Source: an uncultured Acetatifactor sp. (lineage in GTDB: Bacteria > Bacillota > Clostridia > Lachnospirales > Lachnospiraceae). From it: 44,413 nt of DNA. Below, in pieces: positions 25,273-31,821 of the stretch. The stretch lies in the NCBI GenBank assembly GCA_947631615.1, contig CANRLX010000015.1:1-44413 (forward strand), written 5' to 3'. Below the pieces are notes generated by a model. It was not told where the DNA came from. It was given only the letters and a program-made list of their open reading frames with translations, and did no database searches. The position numbers were made by a program, and so were the translations under genes. The number at the start of each line of letters is the position of its first letter. Positions within the stretch are counted from its first letter, which is position 1.

Positions 25273-26475
25273 GCAGTCCGTCCGCATCATAGCGGTTGGA
25301 GGAATTCCACAGGATCCATTCCTCGTATCCCGCGTCGTACACCGCCTGTATCTGCTGCCGGATCTGCTCTCCCCCGTAGGAGATATGGCCCTGCACCCAC
25401 GTGGCGGTAAACGCCTGGAGCCACGGCCTCACGACGGCTCTTTCCCCCTCGGGAAGGACGGCCAGCTCTTCGGCCGACTGCTTCAATGCCGCGGACACCG
25501 TCTCATAGGGATAGGCATCCGGCACGGACAGCCCAAACACCTGATTGGCATAATGGGAGGGATACACCATGGGGCACAGCACGTCCACCGTTTCCCCAGC
25601 GTCACATAGTTCTGCCCCACATTCCTCACGTCCGTCTCGCTGCCTATGATCGTCCCGAACACATCCGCCGTGACCAGCGCCCCCTTCTCGTGGATCCGCC
25701 GGGCGGCATACTCCAGGAATCCGGCGATCGCCTGCTCCTTGGGATAGCTTGCCATATCCACGCCGTAATCCGCGGCATCCGCTTCGCTTCCAATGGGGAA
25801 CCGCACATAATCATACTGGATCTCGTCAAACCCTGTGTCCACCGCGGCTTCCGCCACCTGCGTCAGATACTCCCAGACCCCTTCCTTGTAAGGGTTCACC
25901 CAGGCGAGCCCGTAGGAGTCCGTAAAGAGCGTGCCGTCCGGATTGCGCAGCGCAAGATCCGGCCTTCCCTCCGCCAAATAGGGATCCTTAAAGCAGACGA
26001 TCCGCGCAATGGTGTAAATATCGTGTTCCTTCAAGGTCCGCATCAGCTCCTCCATGTCGGGGATGTAGCGGACACAGGCTCCCATGTCGCTGGCGGCCGG
26101 AAGCTCCATCTGATAGGTGATATTTCCCTCATCGTTCTTCACGTCGATGACCATGGTGTTTAACTCCGTCTCGTCCAGCAGCGCGATCAGATCCTCCATG
26201 GAAGCGCTTCCCGCCTTCGGCCCGGTCACATAGATCCCCCGCACCGCCGGACGGTCCGCCGAAAGAACGTTTTCGCCGGTCTCCTCCTCCGCATCCGAAT
26301 CCGAGACGGAAGGCTGCTCTGTCTCCGCCGTTAACGTCTCCTCCACAGAGATCGGCTCTCCCTCCAGGGAGGCCGCCGCCGGCAGCTCTCTTCCCCCGCA
26401 TCCGGCGAGGAACACCGACAAAAGGAGCACTGCCGCCATCCGCATCCTCACTGCATATCCCATCTTCCGCACCAC
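25259..26475 (-). pseudogene. DUF4015 putative glycoside hydrolase lipoprotein, single frameshift
   Basis: Two frames together encode one DUF4015 protein of about 405 residues. The first (from 26475) has a lipoprotein signal ending FLAGC, the family opening RGIYVTGPKAGS, and the barrel motif DTGFDEIQYDYVRFP and TADVFGTIIG. The second (ending 25259) has VDVLCPMVYPSHYANQVFG and EWILWNSSNRYD, which should follow directly. The break is in the run of four G (minus strand) at 25597-25594; one additional G would restore LGETVDVLCPM. DUF4015 proteins are predicted extracellular sugar-cleaving TIM barrels. Either an inactivating or phase-variable mutation or a sequencing error in the homopolymer. The exact start (GTG 26475, GTG 26472 or ATG 26463) is unclear. 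Confidence 0.85.
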
Positions 26476-26486
26476 ACTCCTTCACG

Positions 26487-26522
26487 AAAAGGACCTGTAC
26501 CGGCAACCGCCGATACAGGCCC
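26487..26522 (-). terminator. intrinsic terminator of the PocR-MCP gene
   Basis: Arms 26522-26509 and 26504-26491 form a 14-bp stem with two wobbles and a four-base loop, then four T on the minus strand. It begins 14 bases after the stop at 26537. Confidence 0.85.
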
Positions 26523-26536
26523 CTATTCCCTTTATT

Positions 26537-27316
26537 TTACTGCTCGCTGGCAGTCATATTATGTACCACATGGGAAATATTGTCAATGGTCTTGGAGATC
26601 TGCTCGTTGAGCTGTCTGCTCTCTACGGACAGATTGCCGACCTCCTTGGCAACCACCGCAAAGCCCTTGCCGGCGTCTCCCGCTCTTGCCGCCTCGATGC
26701 TGGCATTCAGCGCGAGAATGTTCTGTCTCTGCTGGATGCGGTTCAGATCAGCGGTGTTCTGCTGAATATCCCGAACCAGTCTCTCGCAGTCCGCCACGCC
26801 TGTAGTCAGGCTCTCGATCAGCTTGCCGCTGTATTTTCTGCTGTATTCCGCGTTGATAAAGTTGTTCAGCACCTCTCCCAGCAGGTTGGCGGACGCGATG
26901 ATCGCTTCCTCCGTCTTGACGTTCACCTTGTCCAGCGCCTTCAGGTACGCGTCCTCGTCGATGCCCAGCTCCCGTGCCACCTTGGCAAACTTCTCCTCGT
27001 CCGGATGCTCGGGAAGAACCTGTCCTCCGATCACGGAGCCGACCTTCTCGCCTTCCACTACCAGATCGATTCCAAAATCGATCAGACCGGCGTGGCAGTG
27101 ATACACGCCCTTGCCCTCTCTGTCGCACTGCTCGCAGCGCCTTCTGCCCTCGTCGCTTCCCCTGGTCAGCTTGATACAAAAATCCGTAAAGTTATAGCAC
27201 TCGGAGATATACTTGCCGTCAGCGCCGACCGCAACGGTGGCAAGTCCGGTCGCCTTGGCCCAATTCGACATTATTTCTTCAAATTTCACCATATCAGTGA
27301 AGTCCTGAATTTTCAT
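26537..27316 (-). CDS. soluble PocR-domain methyl-accepting-type sensor
   Basis: The 259-residue protein has no membrane segment. Residues about 5-165 are a PocR ligand-binding domain with its cysteine cluster ([37 protein letters not shown]), a PAS-like sensor known from diol-metabolism regulators. Residues about 170-259 are a short chemoreceptor signalling tip with [17 protein letters not shown] and [14 protein letters not shown]. The tip residues that contact CheA/CheW are present but the long coiled-coil and methylation helices are minimal. It stands alone as a monocistronic unit between its own promoter and terminator. It may feed a cytosolic chemotaxis array or another kinase; no che genes are in the window. 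Confidence 0.88.
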   Translation of the reverse strand: MKIQDFTDMVKFEEIMSNWAKATGLATVAVGADGKYISECYNFTDFCIKLTRGSDEGRRRCEQCDREGKGVYHCHAGLIDFGIDLVVEGEKVGSVIGGQVLPEHPDEEKFAKVARELGIDEDAYLKALDKVNVKTEEAIIASANLLGEVLNNFINAEYSRKYSGKLIESLTTGVADCERLVRDIQQNTADLNRIQQRQNILALNASIEAARAGDAGKGFAVVAKEVGNLSVESRQLNEQISKTIDNISHVVHNMTASEQ

Positions 27317-27381
27317 TGCTATCTCTTTCTCCTTTACTTTTCGCAGTTGCGGCGTTTACGGACACGCCTTCGTTATGACAT

Positions 27382-27409
27382 ATTATAACACATTTGCGAA
27401 AAAAGTAAA
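27382..27409 (-). promoter_or_regulatory. promoter of the PocR-MCP gene
   Basis: Minus strand: TTTACT (27409-27404), 16 bases, perfect TATAAT (27387-27382), about 65 bases before the ATG at 27316. The leader between contains imperfect inverted repeats (GGCGTGTCC/ACGCC region) of unknown role. Confidence 0.6.
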
Positions 27410-27467
27410 ATAGATTTATGCAGTTTGTATGTATTTTTTTGTTTCTTTTTGATTTTCCTGTGCAATT

Positions 27468-27914
27468 CTATGACAATTTGCAAAGACGCTTGAGCGCCGC
27501 CACGCCGTGGGAGATCGCCGGACGAAACGGCCTCATCCAGAGCCAGAGTGCCGCAAGCATCCGATAGAGCGGATTCCTGGCGGATATCCTGCGGCCGTTT
27601 CGGCAGATCTCCACCAGCACTCCCTTCATCTGATCCGGCCGAAGCGGCCCCTCGATCTCCTTCTGATTGTCCCCCACCAGATAAAATTCATCCCCCCGTC
27701 TCTTCCAGATGCGGTGCAGCACCAGGATGCTTCCGTCCCTGCGATAGAGCGCCACATCCCCCCGCCGCAGCTTCGACACGTCCGCAGGCGCCACCACCGC
27801 CTCGTCCCTACCCGGCACAAAGAGCGGATACATACTGTACCCTTGGGGTTTAAACTGTATCGTCCGCCCGTCCCGCAGCAACTCTTCAATATCCGGCTTC
27901 TTTGTCTGACTCAT
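27468..27914 (-). CDS. S24/S26-family peptidase, Ser/His type
   Basis: The 148-residue protein is a signal-peptidase-like serine protease. The nucleophile is Ser27 in PQGYSMYPLF (box B), the general base is His67 in ILVLHRIWKR where bacterial type I enzymes have Lys, and GDN at 81-83 is box E. A Ser/His pair is typical of SipW and ER-type peptidases. It lacks the usual N-terminal membrane anchor; a hydrophobic stretch near the C-terminus (MLAALWLWMRPF) might associate with membrane. Start ATG 27914 is chosen because the family N-terminus begins here and AAGGGG lies upstream. It is divergent from the PqqD-HPr-kinase gene and may process the small protein encoded at 31209-31658. Confidence 0.85.
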   Translation of the reverse strand: MSQTKKPDIEELLRDGRTIQFKPQGYSMYPLFVPGRDEAVVAPADVSKLRRGDVALYRRDGSILVLHRIWKRRGDEFYLVGDNQKEIEGPLRPDQMKGVLVEICRNGRRISARNPLYRMLAALWLWMRPFRPAISHGVAALKRLCKLS

Positions 27915-27989
27915 CCCTCTGCCCCTTCCCCGTGCGTTGTCCCTCCTGTCAATGCCCCGCCAAAATTGCGCGGACATTTCCCTGTTTGC

Positions 27990-28022
27990 ATTGTAGCATT
28001 TCCCGAAAGATAATGCTATAAT
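27990..28022. promoter_or_regulatory. symmetrical divergent promoter with 7-bp dyad
   Basis: TAGCATT (27994-28000) and AATGCTA (28012-28018) form a perfect dyad with an 11-base spacer. A -10-like TACAAT (27995-27990, minus strand) faces the peptidase and TATAAT (28017-28022, plus strand) faces the PqqD-kinase gene. Each arm doubles as the weak -35 position (TAGCAT, 17-base spacer) of the opposite promoter. A regulator bound at the dyad could control both genes. Confidence 0.5.
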
Positions 28023-28030
28023 ATTTTCAG

Positions 28031-28088
28031 AATTTACTGTTTCAGAATTTATTGTTTTAGATTTATTGTTTTAGATTTACTGTTTCAG
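28031..28088. repeat. four AT-rich tandem repeats in the leader of the PqqD-kinase gene
   Basis: Four units of 14-15 bases with consensus ATTTAYTGTTTYAG lie head to tail at 28031-28045, 28046-28060, 28061-28074 and 28075-28088, with two decayed units after. They fall between the divergent promoter and the GTG start. They could be regulator-binding sites or slippage products. Confidence 0.75.
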
Positions 28089-28133
28089 ATTTTATTTTTC
28101 TTGTTTCGGAATTTATTATTTGGGAGGTATCCT

Positions 28134-29294
28134 GTGAAACGTAACAGTTGTTATTCTATGAAAAAATTAAACGGTGTTCCCTATCTTCTCCCCTGTGGTC
28201 AGGCGCAGGCCGACCACAGACGCGGCATGGCGCTCAACGAGACCGGAGAGTTTCTCTGGGACCTTCTGGCCGAAGAAAAGGACAGCGACGAGCTCTTAAC
28301 AGCCTGTGCAAAGCACTATGAGGCCTCCCCTGAGGAGCTTCCCCTTTTGCGTTCCGACCTGGAGCAGTTTCTCGGCACGCTGCTCTCCTGGGGGATCCTG
28401 GTGGAACCGGACGAGCTCCCCCACTTTGCTTCGACGCACCCGCATTTTCTCTCCATCGCCGGTCTGAATCTGTGTCTGCACGGCCCGGACAGCGCTTTCC
28501 CCGAACCGTTCTCACCCTTTCTGACCGAGCGCCCCGAGACGATCCATCAGACCATCGGGCTTTTGTTCTGCGATCCCCCGAAACAAAGCGGCGGCAGGAT
28601 CCTTCTGCGCAGCGAAGAGCTTGTGGTGATCGAGAACCCCGCCAGCTTTACCTTGCTCTTTCCCACTGCCCCACAGATCGCGGAGGCACACCTGGCAAAG
28701 GACGGCTCCCTGGCCGCCTTCTACGTTCTCCCTCCTTTTCACGAGGCCTTTCGGGAACAGTACTTCCACGCCGTCCGCCTGGTCTTTCTCTACCTGCTGG
28801 AGCGCCGGAATATGGCGGTCATCCATTCCGCTTCCGTCCTCTATCGCGGCAAGGCCTGGCTTTTTTCGGGCTCCTCCGGCACCGGAAAGTCCACGCACAC
28901 CGGACTGTGGAACCGTGTGTTCCACACCCCCGTCCTCAACGGGGATTTAAACTTGTTGGCCCTGGATGGCGGACAGCCGGTCATACACGGACTTCCCTGG
29001 TGCGGGACCTCCGGCATAAGCGATACCGCATCCCATCCTCTGGGCGGCATTATCCTGTTAAAGCAGTCCTCCGACGACCGTGTGGAGTCCCTTTCGGACG
29101 ACCGGAAAATCCTTCTGGTACAACAGCGGCTGATCACCCCGTCGTGGACGGAGGACATGCTGGACGCAAACCTGCGTCTCGTAGAACGACTGATTCCTCA
29201 CATTCTGGTGTGCCGCCTGCACTGTACCGCACGGGAGGAGGCGGCCCGGGTCATCCGCGCCCATATCGACTTTTTTTTGGAGCCGAGGGCATAA
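28134..29294 (+). CDS. PqqD-domain / HPr-kinase-like fusion protein
   Basis: The 386-residue protein has an N-terminal PqqD-like fold (residues 1-95; ALNETGEFLWDLLAEEKDSD), the peptide-binding element that recognises leader peptides in many RiPP systems. The C-terminal half is an HPr-kinase/PEP-carboxykinase-type ATPase: VIHSASV near 230, P-loop GSSGTGKSTHT at 246-256, LNGDLNLLA near 269 and LPWCGTSG near 287. In lasso peptides of the paeninodin type an HPr-kinase homologue phosphorylates the precursor, so phosphorylation of an exported peptide or protein is a reasonable inference. The start is GTG 28134 (GGGAGG seven bases upstream), where the PqqD fold begins. It converges on the ABC transporter gene with a 14-base gap. 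Confidence 0.85.
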   Translation: MKRNSCYSMKKLNGVPYLLPCGQAQADHRRGMALNETGEFLWDLLAEEKDSDELLTACAKHYEASPEELPLLRSDLEQFLGTLLSWGILVEPDELPHFASTHPHFLSIAGLNLCLHGPDSAFPEPFSPFLTERPETIHQTIGLLFCDPPKQSGGRILLRSEELVVIENPASFTLLFPTAPQIAEAHLAKDGSLAAFYVLPPFHEAFREQYFHAVRLVFLYLLERRNMAVIHSASVLYRGKAWLFSGSSGTGKSTHTGLWNRVFHTPVLNGDLNLLALDGGQPVIHGLPWCGTSGISDTASHPLGGIILLKQSSDDRVESLSDDRKILLVQQRLITPSWTEDMLDANLRLVERLIPHILVCRLHCTAREEAARVIRAHIDFFLEPRA

Positions 29295-29308
29295 GCCAAA
29301 GCCACGGA

Positions 29309-31093
29309 TCAAAATCCCCGAATCATATCTTCGATTTCCTCATCCTTAAGTATCACACATCCCCTGTCGCGTATGGCATAGACGCGCGTGCAGAGGTTTA
29401 AGACCGTAGGCCGGTGGGTCGTCACAATACAGGTTCTCGGGTACTCATCGCACATAATGCTCTTCAGGACGCGCCGCTCTGTCGCCACATCCAGCGCGGA
29501 GGTGGCTTCATCCAAAAGCAGTATGGGCGACTTTCTAAGGAGCGCTCTGGCAATGGAAAGCCTCTGTGCCTGTCCCTCCGAGAAACCGCCTCCTCTCTCC
29601 TTGACGGCGCTGTCAATCCCGTCGGGAAGCTTTTCCACAAATTCCCAGGCGCAGGCAAGGCGCAGCACCTCCTTGATCTCCTCTTCCGAGGCATCCGGCT
29701 TCACGCTCCTCATATTTTCCGCTATCGTGCCGGAAAACAGGGTGTTTCCCTGGGGCACATAAGAAAACAGCTTTCTCGTGGAGGGGGACAGCTCCACCCA
29801 TCCCTCCCCGTTCTGTCCCATGCGGCCGTCTCCGCCGCAGAGAAAGGCCCTGCCCGTCTGTATGGGGATCAGGGATAAAATCAGGCGCAGCATCGTCGTC
29901 TTTCCCTCGCCGGAGGGGCCTACCAGTGCCACGACCTCATGAGGGTGCGCCTCCATCGTCGCATTGTCAAACACCCTGGTTCCGGTCCGATAGGCATATC
30001 CCACATCCCGCAAAAAGAGGCTGATGCCCTCTCTTCGATAGCGTCCGGCAAACTCCGCCACGGTGTCATCATCGCGGTAATCCTCCCGCGGCATCTCCAC
30101 GATGTCCATCAGCCTGCCCGCAGAGGTAGTCAGGGCAATGGCGGTGGGCACAAGGGAAGTCAGGTTGTGCAAGGTGCCCGTCAGGGTTCCGGACAATCCC
30201 AAAAACATGGTCATGGTGCCGTAGCTGATGGCCCCGCTCCACACGCGGTAGATTCCCCAGCCATAAGATATGTACGACACCGCCAGTCCCACCGTGGACA
30301 AAAGAAGGGAGGTCCCCACCGACATCTTCTGAAAATCCAGGCGCATGGTGATATATTCCTTCTGGAGCTGCTTTAATCTGGCGATGTAGAGCTTCACCAG
30401 GTCAAACGCCTTGATCGTCTGTATATTGGAGAAAGTCTCCTGATTAAATCCGGACATTTTGGCTCCGAGGGCCGCGCTTCGCTGATTGTTGTTGACCATG
30501 CGGTTCATCAGGGTCTTGGACAAAAGCAGGCTCACCGGCATCCCCAGAAAAGCGAACACGGCAAAGGTCCAGTCATTGCTCACCACCATAGCAAACGCAC
30601 TCAGAAAGCGGAAGACATAGATGGCCAGATTGGGGATAAAGCCGAGAACGCCGGAGGAGATACCGGAGGCATCGGAGCTCCATCGGGTGAGCAGGTCGCC
30701 GGTGTGATAATTGGTGAGAGATTCCCAGTCCGTGACCAGAATCTTCTCAAAAATATCTGCCTTGATCTCCGCATCCACCCGCATACTGATGTAGCTGGAG
30801 GCATAGCCGGATACCAGATTGACCACGGTGCTCCCCACATTCAGGCCGATCATAAAGCAGAACGTCCGCACCACTTCTCCGGTCTCATGTCCTGTGATGA
30901 TATCCACCAGATCCTTGGACACCCAGCTGATCCCCAAGGACACCAGCGTGCTCACCATACCGAGAGCCGTGTAAAAGATCATAGCCATCCAATACCGCCT
31001 GGCATACCCGTAGATCCACTTGGTCTGCCTCCACATCTCCTGCAGTCTGCCGGCCTTGATCCGCCCGATGATAAACGCAAGTTTCTCCCTCAT
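29309..31093 (-). CDS. type I ABC exporter (fused permease and ATPase)
   Basis: The 594-residue protein has an N-terminal six-helix ABC transmembrane domain (about 30-325) and a C-terminal ATPase: Walker A GPSGEGKTT at 392-400, Q-loop near YVPQGN 445, signature FSEGQ at 504-508, Walker B ILLLDEATSALD from 524, His560 in VTTHRP. The A-loop region is GYAYRT. There is no N-terminal C39 peptidase domain, so any leader removal needs a separate protease such as the S26-type enzyme nearby. Fusions of this type export peptides, proteins or lipids. It is downstream of the small-protein gene, beyond a terminator, with GGAGGGAAGAGG ahead of ATG 31093. Confidence 0.9.
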   Translation of the reverse strand: MREKLAFIIGRIKAGRLQEMWRQTKWIYGYARRYWMAMIFYTALGMVSTLVSLGISWVSKDLVDIITGHETGEVVRTFCFMIGLNVGSTVVNLVSGYASSYISMRVDAEIKADIFEKILVTDWESLTNYHTGDLLTRWSSDASGISSGVLGFIPNLAIYVFRFLSAFAMVVSNDWTFAVFAFLGMPVSLLLSKTLMNRMVNNNQRSAALGAKMSGFNQETFSNIQTIKAFDLVKLYIARLKQLQKEYITMRLDFQKMSVGTSLLLSTVGLAVSYISYGWGIYRVWSGAISYGTMTMFLGLSGTLTGTLHNLTSLVPTAIALTTSAGRLMDIVEMPREDYRDDDTVAEFAGRYRREGISLFLRDVGYAYRTGTRVFDNATMEAHPHEVVALVGPSGEGKTTMLRLILSLIPIQTGRAFLCGGDGRMGQNGEGWVELSPSTRKLFSYVPQGNTLFSGTIAENMRSVKPDASEEEIKEVLRLACAWEFVEKLPDGIDSAVKERGGGFSEGQAQRLSIARALLRKSPILLLDEATSALDVATERRVLKSIMCDEYPRTCIVTTHRPTVLNLCTRVYAIRDRGCVILKDEEIEDMIRGF

Positions 31094-31144
31094 CTCTTCC
31101 TCTTCCCTCCGTCAGGATCCTACGTTTCCCCAAAGGCACAATCG

Positions 31145-31176
31145 AAAACAGCACCGCCTGACACAGGCGGTGCTGT
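31145..31176 (-). terminator. perfect intrinsic terminator after the small-protein gene
   Basis: Arms 31176-31164 and 31160-31148 form a perfect 13-bp GC-rich stem with a three-base loop, then T-run on the minus strand, 32 bases after the stop at 31209. It would give abundant small-protein mRNA and reduced readthrough into the ABC gene, a layout common for exported peptide precursors. Confidence 0.9.
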
Positions 31177-31208
31177 CTGAAATTCCCTTGTTGCCTTCCC
31201 AATTCTTT

Positions 31209-31658
31209 TTAGTCATACTTGCCCTGTACATTGGTCTCGTGCTTGCAGGTGATGGTCGCGCCGGTGCAGGTGATCGCCTTGGTAGTAGCCTCATCGCCAG
31301 TGGAAACCCATACCTTATAGGTCATGTTGTCGCCGGACTTATAAGCGTCTGCCAACAGGGTGCGGGTAATCGTCACGGTGCTTCCGCTGTAATTGCAATC
31401 AAACTCAGAACGTGCAGACGCAATGGGTGCGCTGAATGTCAGAGTCACCGTGGTAGCGCCTGAGATATGCTCAACCGCATCGGAGTGCACACAGCGGATC
31501 TCAAACACATGGCTGCCTCCGTCCCAATCCTGTACGGAGACGGGGTCAACCGTCCAGCAGTCACTGGAGCTGTCTCCTGCCACGGCGCCGCTGGCTGCAT
31601 AAACGCCCTCCGCTACATCGTCGTTTGCCAAAACAACCGGCTTTTCATACATTTTCAT
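31209..31658 (-). CDS. small leader-bearing protein, candidate exported/modified product
   Basis: The 149-residue protein begins MKMYEKPVVLANDDVAEGVY and continues AASGAVAG. Short charged starts of this kind, without a hydrophobic core, resemble RiPP-type leaders rather than Sec signals; AASG or AVAG could be the processing site. The remainder is rich in Thr, Ser, Val and Asp with five Cys (34, 56, 88, 131, 138), alternating beta-like strands (TTVTLTFSAPIA, STVTITRTLL, TYKVWVSTGDE), suggesting a compact beta domain. I recognise no named family. ATG 31658 follows AAGGTAGGA; an upstream frame to 31748 crosses the promoter and is not credible. It has the strongest promoter in the window and its own terminator, next to exporter, PqqD-kinase and peptidase genes. 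Confidence 0.8.
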   Translation of the reverse strand: MKMYEKPVVLANDDVAEGVYAASGAVAGDSSSDCWTVDPVSVQDWDGGSHVFEIRCVHSDAVEHISGATTVTLTFSAPIASARSEFDCNYSGSTVTITRTLLADAYKSGDNMTYKVWVSTGDEATTKAITCTGATITCKHETNVQGKYD

Positions 31659-31738
31659 CGTTCCTACCTTTCCTTTCAAAAAAATAGATGGTTTATAGTT
31701 TCTGCGTATGTAAGTAATCTCAAGTAAATTATAAGTAA

Positions 31739-31767
31739 ATTTTACCATACAATCATAGTAATGTCAA
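31739..31767 (-). promoter_or_regulatory. near-consensus promoter of the small-protein gene
   Basis: Minus strand: perfect TTGACA (31767-31762), 17-base spacer, TAAAAT (31744-31739) with an extended TG element just before it. The ATG is about 80 bases on. This predicts very high expression. Confidence 0.85.
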
Positions 31768-31773
31768 ATTTTC

Positions 31774-31794
31774 TTTGTGTATTTTTTACACAAA
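31774..31794. promoter_or_regulatory. 8-bp perfect palindrome upstream of the -35 box
   Basis: TTTGTGTA (31774-31781) and TACACAAA (31787-31794) flank five T. It lies six bases upstream of the TTGACA box, a usual place for a regulator site. On the plus strand it is followed by five T and could also act as a weak terminator in that direction. Confidence 0.45.
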
Positions 31795-31821
31795 TTTTTC
31801 ACATTTTGTTGCTGCAAGCCC

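Noticed and set aside
28134..29294. classical HPr kinase/phosphorylase (hprK)
   Set aside because: The N-terminal domain is PqqD-like rather than the HprK N-terminal domain, and the gene is in an export-type locus, so the name hprK would mislead.
31659..31748. longer start for the small protein at 31748
   Set aside because: The additional 30 codons cross the -10 element of the strong promoter and lack a ribosome site; ATG 31658 has a good one.
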